Assembly: GCA_009782085.1 (NCBI GenBank)
Contig: WQUN01000068.1
Location: forward strand, 1-14,594
Reading direction: 5' to 3'
DNA length: 14,594 bases
Source: Bacillota bacterium
Lineage (GTDB): Bacteria > Bacillota > Clostridia > Lachnospirales > WQUN01
A model generated the notes under the pieces. That model saw only the letters and a program-made list of their open reading frames with translations, did not search any database and was not told the DNA's origin. A program made the position numbers and the translations under genes. Of the stretch, positions 1 through 6,743 are shown piece by piece. Position 1 is the stretch's first letter. Each line of letters opens with the position of its first letter.

Positions 1-2858
1 CCGTCGTCAAGGGGAAGTTCGATGCCCGGGAGCGGCAGGATGCAGGCACGAGCAGCAGATAAATCCGTGCAGTTCGGATTTATCTGCGACCAGTGCCGCG
101 TTTTCGCCTCGGGATCCTCATAAGCCTCATAAGCCTCCTCCGCGCGCTCGTAACTGCCCCCCCCGAACACCACTTCCGCGCCGAGCGGCTCGAAAGCGCC
201 CCGCCTGATGTGCTCCGCCAACGCCCATACGGACTTCCCGCATATGCGCTTCACCTTCGTCAGCATGTACCTTCGCCGCTCCGTCGAGTAGAAAAGCCTG
301 TCGCCTACCGCCGGGGCCAGCTCCTCCACGGCCCCGTCCACCAAGGCCGCTATGTCGGAGCGCCCGAGGTTCCGCCAGGTAAGGAACCGTTCAACATCAA
401 CCTGCGAATTTTCCTTGTCTTTTAATATATCACGGTTACTAAGCCCGTTCCCCGGCTCCGCGAGCGCCCGCGACACTTTCTCCAGCACCGCGTGGAACAG
501 GCTTCCGACGTCCACGCTCTCCACCTCGTATATTTTCCGCTCCGCGGCCTTCAGGTTGTAGGTCATAAAGTACGAGAACGGGCACTCCGCGTACTTTTCC
601 AGGCGGGACACCCCCGCGTTCAGCACTTTGCCGTAGAGTGCCGCCACGGCCTCCCGCCCCAGAGCGACGCGCCTGCCGGCGGCCCGGTCGAGGATCAGCC
701 GCTCCAGGCGGGCCAGAAATGCCGCCTGTTCCGGCCTTTGCCTAAGAAGCCCGTACGCCCGGGCGTAGTCCTCCGGCATTTCCGCGCCGCGCGCGTACGC
801 GCCCAGCATGGCGCAAAGCCGCTCCGTAAGCGGCCCGGCGGGCGGCATGGCCCCGGCGTATGCGGGGGCGGCCAGGCCGGGGAACATGCGCCTGAGGTTC
901 CCGACCGCCGCGGCGGCCTCCTTTTCCCGGTAAATCAGGATAAGCCCCTGCAGCGGCTTCGCCAGCCCGCAGTATATCCTCATCCGCTCGTCGAAGGCCC
1001 TCCGCCTGCCGTCCGGCGCGATTTCCAGGTCTTTCGCCCGGAACTCCCGGCGCTCCTCGTCCGACAGGACGCCGCCGTCTTTTATCGGCGGCGGCAAAGA
1101 ATCCGCGTTCGCGCCCAGGACGCAGAGCGTCTTTATCTCCGGGAAGCGGGAGCGCTCGAAGTCCCCGGCCAGCACCTGATCCGCCGACGGCGGGATCACG
1201 CCGAGGTCGGCGCTCTCCAGGCCCGCGTCGAGGATCCTGCCGAATTCGCCTACGGTCACCGCCTCGCCGCCGAGGATTTCGGCCATTCTGTCCAGAATGC
1301 CGGTCACCTTGCCCAATACCTGCCCGTAACCGCGCGCGTCCTCCGCGCCGCCGGCCGCCTCTATCCGCTCCAGCTTCCGTTCCAGAACGGCCTGGACGTC
1401 CAACCGGCCCAGCATGTCGAACAGGGCTTCGCAAACCGCCCGGACCGGGTATCGCCTGTCCCCGCCGAAAACGCCCTTTCCCAGGGCTTCGGCCAGCGGC
1501 GCGACGGCGGCGAAAAAGCGCTCCCGCGCGCGCAGGACCTCCTCCGGGGCGTCCCAGTCCAGGTCCCACTTGTAGCCCGCGACCCCGCGCGCCAGGACGT
1601 AGTTCTCCAGGACGTCCGTCTCGTCTCTGGAAAGGCCCGCCAGGCCGGTTTTAAGGAAGCGGAACACGCTCTCGCGGCCGCGGTTGTACGCGCAGATTTC
1701 CACGGCGGAGCGCACGAGCTCCGTCAGGGGGTGGCAGAACACGTCCGTCTTTTCGTCCATGAACAGCGGTATGCCGTATCGGCGGAACGTCCCGCGGAGC
1801 TCTTTCCCGTATTCCGGGCCGCAGGCGATGACGCCGATGTCGCGGTAGCGATGCCCCTCGCGGCACAGGCGGAGTATCTCGTCCGCCAGGACGCGGACTT
1901 CCTCGCGCCGGCTTTCGGCGGCCGCCAGGCGGATGTTTTTGACCTCCCCGCGGTATACCCGGCGGTTTTGCCAGTTATTGACGAAGAAATCCAGCTCCGG
2001 CGAGGGATGCGCCCTTTTCAGCAAAAGCGGCGGCTCGGCGGCGGCCCCGGCCTCATTCGCCAGCGCGGCCAGGCGGAAGGCGGTGTCCTTCGTCTCGCGG
2101 AAAAAGTCGCTTTCCGCGGGCTCATAGGGGAATTGTTCGACATTATCTCCAAAATCCGGCGCGGCGGCGTCCATCGTGAGCGAGACGCTGACCCGCGCGC
2201 ATCTTTTGAGCAAGGCGCGGATCACCCCCCGCTCCTGGGGCGTAAAGCCGAAGAAGCCGTCTATCCAGACTTCCGCTCCGTCGTAGAACCCGGATTCCTC
2301 GATCTTTTGGGGGACAAATGACAAAGCGTCGTCGTTCGAGTAGAACCTCGCGCGGGCGTCGGCGTAGCTCTCGAAGATCAGGCGGATGTCCGCGAACTTG
2401 GAGCTTTCGGGAAAAGCCCGCGCGATGGCCTCCGGCCCGACGCCGTATTGGCGGAACTCCGCTATCTGCTCCTGCATCAGGCCCGCGAAACCGGGCTTGT
2501 CCGCCGCGCGTTTATAGAACCCGAGGCCGCCGCGTATGTCCAGGAGGACCTTCCGCATCAGCATCGCCTTGCCCGCGTCGTCCAGGAACGCGCCGCCCGC
2601 GGCCCCCGTCCGCGCAAACAGGTGATAGGCCAGGCGCCGGAAGCTCAGGACCTGCGCGCGGGTGACGGCCGGCTCCGGAAGCATGGAAACGAGCTTTTTT
2701 TCGGCGGACATGGAGAACTGCTCCGGAACGATAAGGAGCAGCGGCGGAAGCGGGCCGTCCGGCCCCTGCGCGCCCCGCGCGAGCTCTTTCGCGATTTCGG
2801 TAAAAATCCGGTGCGTCTTGCCGCTCTGCGGCAGCCCGAGGATGAAGCGAAGGGACAT
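1..2858 (-). CDS. addB: AddB, ATP-dependent helicase/nuclease subunit B (3' end outside window)
   Basis: AddB pairs with AddA in the AddAB (RexAB) complex that resects double-strand DNA ends for RecA recombination. The minus-strand frame from ATG 2858 is open to the window edge (952 codons; the family is about 1150, so the C-terminal nuclease end is missing). Seen in order: Walker A-like GLPQSGKT at residues 8-15, then VPEQFSMS, LSFRRLAYHLF, VWIDGFFGFTPQE, the pattern R.EEVRVLADEI, IPLFMDE followed by CHPLTE, LENYVLARGVAGYKWD, and SRLEKYAECPFSYF, whose Cys759 is the first expected ligand of the AddB iron-sulfur cluster. The other three cysteines and the GRIDRID nuclease motif lie off the left edge. 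Two stretches, about residues 808-827 and 921-941, have no counterpart in the family and coincide with repeat elements described separately. The ribosome site is weak (AGAAGG lies 16 bases upstream). Identification is firm. Confidence 0.93.
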   Translation of the reverse strand, partial: MSLRFILGLPQSGKTHRIFTEIAKELARGAQGPDGPLPPLLLIVPEQFSMSAEKKLVSMLPEPAVTRAQVLSFRRLAYHLFARTGAAGGAFLDDAGKAMLMRKVLLDIRGGLGFYKRAADKPGFAGLMQEQIAEFRQYGVGPEAIARAFPESSKFADIRLIFESYADARARFYSNDDALSFVPQKIEESGFYDGAEVWIDGFFGFTPQERGVIRALLKRCARVSVSLTMDAAAPDFGDNVEQFPYEPAESDFFRETKDTAFRLAALANEAGAAAEPPLLLKRAHPSPELDFFVNNWQNRRVYRGEVKNIRLAAAESRREEVRVLADEILRLCREGHRYRDIGVIACGPEYGKELRGTFRRYGIPLFMDEKTDVFCHPLTELVRSAVEICAYNRGRESVFRFLKTGLAGLSRDETDVLENYVLARGVAGYKWDLDWDAPEEVLRARERFFAAVAPLAEALGKGVFGGDRRYPVRAVCEALFDMLGRLDVQAVLERKLERIEAAGGAEDARGYGQVLGKVTGILDRMAEILGGEAVTVGEFGRILDAGLESADLGVIPPSADQVLAGDFERSRFPEIKTLCVLGANADSLPPPIKDGGVLSDEERREFRAKDLEIAPDGRRRAFDERMRIYCGLAKPLQGLILIYREKEAAAAVGNLRRMFPGLAAPAYAGAMPPAGPLTERLCAMLGAYARGAEMPEDYARAYGLLRQRPEQAAFLARLERLILDRAAGRRVALGREAVAALYGKVLNAGVSRLEKYAECPFSYFMTYNLKAAERKIYEVESVDVGSLFHAVLEKVSRALAEPGNGLSNRDILKDKENSQVDVERFLTWRNLGRSDIAALVDGAVEELAPAVGDRLFYSTERRRYMLTKVKRICGKSVWALAEHIRRGAFEPLGAEVVFGGGSYERAEEAYEAYEDPEAKTRHWSQINPNCTDLSAARACILPLPGIELPLDD
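35..96. repeat. 62-bp hairpin element, copy inside addB
   Basis: The 62 bases match 5877-5938 with only three differences. The core is a perfect 13-bp inverted repeat (GCAGATAAATCCG and its complement) around a 7-base loop. In the minus-strand addB frame it is read through without a stop as about 21 residues (RHWSQINPNCTDLSAARACI region). It lies between FGGG and LPLPGIEL, where other AddB proteins have a short variable loop before the nuclease domain. It is therefore likely a palindromic element inserted in a tolerant surface loop. Sixty-two is not a multiple of three, so target duplication or flanking bases must restore the frame. Confidence 0.85.
378..437 (-). repeat. Single in-frame copy of the K-D-K-E-N coding repeat in addB
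   Basis: Read on the minus strand this gives NRDILKDKENSQVDVERFLT, aligned with the trxB unit NR-GKDKENPRADAGRPLT. The shared DNA core is an identical run AAAAGACAAGGAAAAT, and most other differences are transitions that make this copy more AT-rich than the trxB copies. It interrupts AddB between HAVLEKVSRALAE and LTWRNLGRSDIAALV, which are close to contiguous in relatives. A 6-base extra stretch (GATATATTA region) relative to trxB keeps the frame. Confidence 0.75.
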
Positions 2859-3026
2859 ATTTCCGACCAACACCTTCTGCAAGCAGTCTTCAAAAACAAA
2901 TCTATTCTTCCCCACGTAAAATTTCCGCGCCCAAAGTGTTTTATTAAGTTGAAACGCTATAGCCTGGAATATTTATCGGCCGTTTGTAATAGATTATAAG
3001 GAATTTGTTATAAGGAGGCAAGCAAA

Positions 3027-3452
3027 ATGGGCGGGACGAGAATCATTGTGCTGCAGCTTAGGGAAATCATCAAGACAGCCGTGTTTGTGCTGCTGGGCCT
3101 GGCGGTGATCCTATTGCTCATTTACCTGTTCATTCCGCGGAACAAGCCGGAAGTAAGCGGCGATCTCTACATTCCGGGCACATATACGGCGGAAATCATA
3201 TTACATAACAGTCCCGTGAACGTGGACGTGACGGTCTCCAAAGATAAAATTCTGGACGTGACGATGACGAACATGGCCGAGACCCAGCAGGTGTTCTATC
3301 CCCTGTTCCAGCCGGCCATGGCCGACCTGTCGAAGGAGATAGTGGCCAACCAGACCACGGACCTGATCCCGTCCTCGGATTACCCGGTAACCGGGCAGAT
3401 CATCCTGGACGCGGTCAACAACGCGCTTTCGCAGGCGGCTGTAAAGCAGTGA
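3027..3452 (+). CDS. Membrane-anchored FMN_bind-like small protein
   Basis: A 141-residue protein with one N-terminal membrane segment (about residues 17-36, AVFVLLGLAVILLLIYLF) followed by an extracytoplasmic domain. The domain shows the FMN-binding-domain pattern: an IPGTYTAEI strand, a VNVDVTVSKDKILDVTM strand pair, then Q-TTD, a hinge, and an amphipathic end IILDAVNNALSQA. Members of this family carry flavin covalently on a (S/T)GAT-type site and often serve extracellular electron transfer. Here that position reads YPVTGQII, so covalent flavinylation is doubtful. A strong AAGGAGG at 3012-3018 supports the start. It is divergent from addB and convergent with rbgA, so it looks monocistronic. 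The family call is by pattern and is moderately sure. Confidence 0.7.
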   Translation: MGGTRIIVLQLREIIKTAVFVLLGLAVILLLIYLFIPRNKPEVSGDLYIPGTYTAEIILHNSPVNVDVTVSKDKILDVTMTNMAETQQVFYPLFQPAMADLSKEIVANQTTDLIPSSDYPVTGQIILDAVNNALSQAAVKQ

Positions 3453-3464
3453 ATGAAGAACAGA

Positions 3465-3492
3465 GAACAATGAAAAATGAACAATGAAAAAT
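3465..3492. repeat. Two direct 14-bp repeats after the FMN_bind-like gene
   Basis: GAACAATGAAAAAT occurs twice back to back, immediately after the stop codon region, in AT-rich sequence unlike the surrounding GC-rich DNA. Function unknown. Confidence 0.7.
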
Positions 3493-3504
3493 GAAAGTAC
3501 AGAG

Positions 3505-3532
3505 TGTGAAGATTTTATCGGGATTCGTATAA
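3505..3532. repeat. Solo end of the 102-bp palindrome family
   Basis: The 28 bases from TGTGAAGATTTTATC to ATTCGTATAA match the right arm of the palindrome at 6019-6047 except for one missing base and one substitution. No matching left arm is seen nearby, so this is a half copy or remnant in the intergenic space between two convergent genes. Confidence 0.7.
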
Positions 3533-3631
3533 GCGGGCGGGAAATTGACGGGGCTGCGGGGGCGGTTCGCCGGAGGGCGGGCCGCCTTTGCCGCGCGGGC
3601 GCATAGTCGTTCAGCCTGAAAATAACCGTTG

Positions 3632-4477
3632 CTACGCCCTCTCCAGCGTGATCCTCCCGAGTTTCCCGCCGCGGAATTCGTCCAGTAGCACGGCGGCGGT
3701 CCTGTCAATGTCCGCCCCGCCGCCCTTCAGGATATGCCCTCTGGCCCTGCCGATCGCTTCCAGCGTCCCGTCGGGGCTTCTGTTTTCGTCCGGCCCGAGC
3801 TTGTAGCGGCGGGGGATCGCCTCCGGCGCTATGTACGCGAGCTTTTCGATCAAAATCCGGGCGAGCTGCGCGGCGTCTAGCAGGTCGTCCTTTATCGCGC
3901 CGGTCAGCGCCAGGTTCACGCCCGTCTCCCTGTCGTTTTGCTTCGGCCAGAGGATCCCCGGCGTGTCCAGGAGGAAGAAATCCCGCCTGAGCCTGATCCA
4001 CTGCTTCCCGCGCGTGACGCCGGGCCTGTCCTCCGCCTTCGCGGGGGCTTTGCCGACTATCCGGTTTATCAGCGTGGACTTGCCGACGTTCGGGATGCCC
4101 GTCACCATGGCCTTTACCGGCGTGCACAACCGCCCGCGCAGCTTCTCGCGCCGGAGCCTGTCGGCCATAAGGGCGCAGGCGGCGTCGACGATGCGTTCCG
4201 GCCCCTTCGGCGAGGCCGTGTCCGCGGCCACCGCGCGAAGGCCCAGGCTTTCGAACAGCGCGATCCACTCTTCCGTCGCCCCGGCGTCGGCCAGGTCGGC
4301 CTTGTTCAGCACGACGACGCGCCTCTTGCCCGCGGCCATGCGGTCGATGTCGGGGTTGCGGCTGCTTCGCGGGATCCGCGCGTCCACAAGCTCGATTATC
4401 ACGTCCGCCAGCGACAGGCTCTCCTCGATCAGTCTGCGGGATTTCGCCATGTGCCCGGGGTACCATTGGATGTCCAT
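3632..4477 (-). CDS. rbgA: Ribosome biogenesis GTPase RbgA/YlqF
   Basis: RbgA is a circularly permuted GTPase needed for late assembly of the 50S subunit. The 281 residues show the permuted order G4-G5-G1-G2-G3: the N-terminal signature MDIQWYPGHMAKS (1-13), VDARIP (31-36), NKAD (58-61), GIPNVGKS (127-134), PGVTRG (152-157), DTPGILWP (171-178), then a helical C-terminal RNA-binding part. I chose ATG 4477, 13 codons inside the longest open frame, because the family begins with MDIQWYPGHM and a GAAAGG site lies about 8 bases upstream. It follows trxB on the same strand after a gap of about 140 bases. No anomaly is seen in the protein. Confidence 0.95.
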   Translation of the reverse strand: MDIQWYPGHMAKSRRLIEESLSLADVIIELVDARIPRSSRNPDIDRMAAGKRRVVVLNKADLADAGATEEWIALFESLGLRAVAADTASPKGPERIVDAACALMADRLRREKLRGRLCTPVKAMVTGIPNVGKSTLINRIVGKAPAKAEDRPGVTRGKQWIRLRRDFFLLDTPGILWPKQNDRETGVNLALTGAIKDDLLDAAQLARILIEKLAYIAPEAIPRRYKLGPDENRSPDGTLEAIGRARGHILKGGGADIDRTAAVLLDEFRGGKLGRITLERA

Positions 4478-4620
4478 TGAATGCGCCTTTCGGGGGGGCC
4501 GGTGAGGGCAAACCACTCCCTGCTTTTTTAGCTCAGAATGACATCTCTTATACGGTGTTCGAGTTTCCGAGGGAACTGTTTCAGTTCAGCCCTATTCCGA
4601 CAACGCCTCCTGTATTCGTA

Positions 4621-5706
4621 TCAGCCCAGCCTCAGCATAGCCTGATGCGCGGCCGCCGCGCCGTCGGCCGCGGCCGTCACCGCCTGGCGGAGGGCCTTTT
4701 TCCTGACGTCGCCCGCCGCGTATACGCCGTCCAGGTTTGTCCGCGTCTCCGCGTCGGTGAGGATGTAGCCCTCGTCGTCCATGTCCAGGAAACCCCTGTA
4801 GAGCTCCGTGTCCGGAACCGAGCCGACCGCGATGAACAGGCCGTCGACCGGGATTTCGTCCGTAAGGGGTCGCCCGGCGTCAGCCCGCGGATTTTCCTTG
4901 TCTTTTCCACGGTTTCCGTCCGTAAGGGGCCGTCCGGCGTCAGCCCGGGGATTTTCCTTGTCTTTTCCACGGTTCCCGTCCGTAAGGGGCCGCCCGGCGT
5001 CAGCCCGGGGATTTTCCTTGTCTTTTCCACGGTTCCCGGGGGGCGGAGCCCCGCCGGCGCGCCGCTCGACTGTGACGGCCGTCAGTTTCCCCTCGCCGAT
5101 AAGCCCGGTGACGGAGGCGTTCATGACGGGCTCGATGTTCGCGCGGGCGGCCAGCTTGCGCACCTCGGCCTCCGCCGCGCGGAACTCGCCGCGTCTGTGG
5201 ATCAGAAAGACCTTTTCGCATATCCGGCTCAAAAACAGGGCGTCCGTCACGGCGGTGTCGCCGCCGCCGACGACCGCCGCGCGCATGCCGCGATAAAAGT
5301 TTCCGTCGCAGGTCGCGCAGTAGGACACGCCCCGGCCCCGCAATTCGTCCTCTCGCCCGAGCCCCAGCCTGCGGGGCGTCCGGCCGGCGGCGATTATCAG
5401 CGTCCTGGCTTCGTAGGCGCCGTTCGCCGTGACGACGCGTTTAACCGGCCCCTCGGGCGACACGGCGGCGGCGGCCTCGTTTATCACCGGGACTTCCAGC
5501 CGCCTCACCTGCGAGAGCATGATCTCCGTCAGGTCGGCGCCCGATATGGAAAGCTGGCCGGGGTAGTTCTCGATCTCGGCGGCGTTGACGATCTGCCCGC
5601 CGGGATAGAGCTTTTCGAGCACGAGCGCGCGCAGGCCGTATCTGGCCGCGTACAGCGCCGCGGTTAGGCCCGCCGGGCCGCCGCCGATGATTATGGCGTC
5701 ATACAT
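4621..5706 (-). CDS. trxB: Thioredoxin reductase (TrxB-like) with a 60-residue repeat insertion
   Basis: A low-molecular-weight FAD/NAD(P)H disulfide reductase that reduces thioredoxin. Seen: FAD-binding IIIGGGPAGLTAALYAAR at the N-terminus, PGGQI, ENYPG, the redox-active CATC at Cys130/Cys133, the nucleotide-binding VVGGGDTAVTDA, HRRGEFRA, and the C-terminal FAD motif VYAAGDVR followed by RQAVTAAADGAAAA. The length is 361 residues against about 300-310 for the family. The excess is a three-fold 20-residue repeat at about 223-282, placed in a loop just before the conserved VDGLFIAVG. All catalytic motifs remain intact. AAGGAG precedes ATG 5706 and a TATAAT lies at 5738-5743. The family also includes ferredoxin- and NADH-dependent variants, so the exact electron donor is uncertain. 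Confidence 0.9.
   Translation of the reverse strand: MYDAIIIGGGPAGLTAALYAARYGLRALVLEKLYPGGQIVNAAEIENYPGQLSISGADLTEIMLSQVRRLEVPVINEAAAAVSPEGPVKRVVTANGAYEARTLIIAAGRTPRRLGLGREDELRGRGVSYCATCDGNFYRGMRAAVVGGGDTAVTDALFLSRICEKVFLIHRRGEFRAAEAEVRKLAARANIEPVMNASVTGLIGEGKLTAVTVERRAGGAPPPGNRGKDKENPRADAGRPLTDGNRGKDKENPRADAGRPLTDGNRGKDKENPRADAGRPLTDEIPVDGLFIAVGSVPDTELYRGFLDMDDEGYILTDAETRTNLDGVYAAGDVRKKALRQAVTAAADGAAAAHQAMLRLG
4861..5040 (-). repeat. Three tandem 60-bp coding repeats inside trxB
   Basis: Three exact-length 60-bp units (4861-4920, 4921-4980, 4981-5040) differ at only a handful of positions, and each encodes GNRGKDKEN followed by PRADAGRPLTD on the minus strand. Unit length is a multiple of three, so copy-number change would keep the gene in frame. 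It is related to the single copy at 378-437 in addB. The high identity between units suggests recent expansion or homogenisation. Confidence 0.95.
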
Positions 5707-5737
5707 GGGGATTCTCCTTTTGGATGTTTATCGTAAT

Positions 5738-5743
5738 ATTATA
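5738..5743 (-). promoter_or_regulatory. -10 box upstream of trxB
   Basis: Perfect TATAAT on the minus strand, 32 bases before the trxB start codon. The corresponding -35 region (TTTTAT at 17 bases) is weak. Confidence 0.5.
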
Positions 5744-5754
5744 ACAATTTTAGC

Positions 5755-5783
5755 TTGAAAATAAAACGGGTATAATTTATAAT
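5755..5783 (+). promoter_or_regulatory. Promoter of tRNA-Arg
   Basis: TTGAAA (5755-5760), a 17-base spacer and TATAAT (5778-5783), predicting transcription from about 5790, 17 bases before the tRNA. It is back to back with the trxB promoter. Confidence 0.7.
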
Positions 5784-5806
5784 ATAGCGGAGATTCGCAT
5801 AAGCGC

Positions 5807-5879
5807 GCATTTGTAGCTCAGAGGATAGAGCGACCGCCTCCTAAGCGGTAGGTCGTGGGTTCGAGTCCCGCCAAGTGCA
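5807..5879 (+). tRNA. tRNA-Arg (anticodon CCU)
   Basis: A complete cloverleaf: acceptor GCATTTG with CAAGTGC, D stem GCTC/GAGC, anticodon stem ACCGC/GCGGT with loop CTCCTAA, T stem GTGGG/CCCGC with loop TTCGAGT, discriminator A at 5879. CCA is not encoded; the bases after the discriminator are GGA, already part of the 62-bp repeat element. It decodes AGG. Confidence 0.93.
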
Positions 5880-5938
5880 GGATGCAGGCGCGAGCGGCAG
5901 ATAAATCCGCGCAGTTCGGATTTATCTGCGACCAGTGC
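5877..5938. repeat. 62-bp hairpin element, copy abutting tRNA-Arg
   Basis: The second copy of the element at 35-96 (59 of 62 bases equal). It begins within the last three bases of the tRNA, so the insertion point is the tRNA 3' end. It contains the perfect 13-bp inverted repeat around CGCAGTT. In this position it could form a hairpin right after the tRNA and so might influence 3' processing or termination; no T-run follows. Confidence 0.85.
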
Positions 5939-5943
5939 ACATA

Positions 5944-6045
5944 ATACGAATCTCAGATTAAAACTTCACAGGCGGAGCCGAAACGCCAAACGCTTCTACG
6001 GCGTTCTCGGCGACAGACTGTGAAGATTTTAATCGAGATTCGTAT
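5944..6045. repeat. 102-bp near-perfect palindrome (MITE-like)
   Basis: Outer arms at 5944-5970 and 6019-6045 (27 bases each) pair apart from one bulged base per arm. An inner pair GCCGAAACGCC / GGCGTTCTCGGC continues the stem. The end motif GATTCG(T/C)ATAA also appears at 3522-3532 and just upstream of the tRNA at 5792-5802. No open reading frame is inside. It is consistent with a non-autonomous mobile element or a large structured RNA. Confidence 0.8.
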
Positions 6046-6046
6046 A

Positions 6047-6084
6047 AACCCCGGTGTCAAGCCATTTGGCGGCACCGGGGTTTT
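6047..6084 (+). terminator. Terminator-like hairpin after the tRNA/palindrome block
   Basis: AACCCCGGTG and CACCGGGGTT form a 10-bp stem with a further GCC/GGC pairing inside the loop, followed by TTTT. It would end transcription from the tRNA promoter before the toxin-antitoxin genes. Confidence 0.55.
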
Positions 6085-6108
6085 GGCGGAGAGCAAGAAA
6101 CCTGACTA

Positions 6109-6174
6109 TACCGAAGTGCGAAAACATTAACCTCCTCTGTCTACGTCATCGGCAAATGTTTTCTGCATCCGGTA
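6109..6174. promoter_or_regulatory. Inverted repeat upstream of the toxin-antitoxin operon (candidate operator)
   Basis: TACCG..(7)..AAAACATT at 6109-6128 is mirrored by AATGTTTT..CCGGTA at 6155-6174 (15 of 20 positions pair). The right arm overlaps TATAAC at 6173-6178, a possible -10 box. Such operons are usually repressed by their own antitoxin, so an operator here is plausible but unproven. Confidence 0.35.
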
Positions 6175-6199
6175 TAACTCTTTGAAAGGATGATCCAAA

Positions 6200-6397
6200 A
6201 TGACAACCCTCCAAGAATGCAATGCCCTTCTAGACACTCTCTCGGAAGGACAACTCTTGCTTATCCGAAAAATCATTGAGAGTATCCGCGAGGTCGAAGA
6301 TGATGTTTTTTGCGTGAATCTTTACGATCAGGCTATCGCTGAGAACGACGATGAGCGCGTATCCTCCGAAGATTTGAGGGCCGGATATGGGTTATAA
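6200..6397 (+). CDS. Antitoxin of a RelE/ParE-type toxin-antitoxin pair
   Basis: A 65-residue acidic protein whose first half is helical (LQECNALLDTLSEGQLLLIRKIIESIRE) and whose acidic tail (AENDDERVSSEDLRAGYGL) is of the kind that wraps around a RelE-fold toxin. AAAGGATG precedes ATG 6200. Its end overlaps the next gene by 11 bases, so the two are translationally coupled. I do not recognise a specific antitoxin family; the assignment rests mainly on position and on the toxin downstream. Confidence 0.75.
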   Translation: MTTLQECNALLDTLSEGQLLLIRKIIESIREVEDDVFCVNLYDQAIAENDDERVSSEDLRAGYGL

Positions 6398-6632
6398 AGT
6401 TTCGTACAGGAAAGCCGCGATAAAGTTTCTCGACGCGCAGAATAATGACACGCGCCGGCGAATCATGGACGCGGTCGACAAACTGCCGGATGGTGATGTT
6501 AAGAGCCTTACCGGCCGCAATGCATACAGACTGCGCGTCGGACAGTTCCGGGTGATATATGAGTTTGACGGAATAAATAATGAATTTGACATTGTGACAA
6601 TCGCTTCTCGCGGAGACGTCTATAAAAAATAG
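6387..6632 (+). CDS. RelE/ParE-superfamily toxin
   Basis: An 81-residue basic protein with the RelE/ParE fold pattern: Y-KVSYRKAAIKFL, an interrupted helix RRRIMDAVDKLPDGDVKSL, then the strands YRLRVGQFRVIYEFD and FDIVTIASRGDVYKK. The motif R-LRVG-FRVIYE with a C-terminal basic R-DVY is typical of RelE mRNA interferases that cut mRNA on the ribosome, although ParE-like gyrase poisons share the fold. The gene starts inside the antitoxin gene. Confidence is good for the superfamily and low for the target. Confidence 0.85.
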   Translation: MGYKVSYRKAAIKFLDAQNNDTRRRIMDAVDKLPDGDVKSLTGRNAYRLRVGQFRVIYEFDGINNEFDIVTIASRGDVYKK

Positions 6633-6662
6633 GGAGACAACCTCATGCACGCAAAACGAACA

Positions 6663-6683
6663 CGACGATTAACTTAATCGTCG
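6663..6683 (+). terminator. Hairpin after the toxin gene
   Basis: A perfect 10-bp inverted repeat CGACGATTAA around a single C, between the convergent toxin and Fic genes. No clear T-run follows, so termination is only likely. Confidence 0.35.
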
Positions 6684-6743
6684 GGCTCTAATTATTACCG
6701 CGTCATGAAATGACAGCGCGCAGGGAACTTTATGGCAAAGCTA

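Noticed and set aside
492..2321. Long open frame of 609 codons on the plus strand
   Set aside because: It is antisense to addB, rich in Arg/Ala/Gly/Pro as expected from GC-rich shadow frames, and has no recognisable motif, while the minus strand shows all AddB motifs.
4861..5040. Tandem units in trxB as a CRISPR array
   Set aside because: There are no spacers: the 60-bp units are contiguous, near-identical and in frame with the enzyme.
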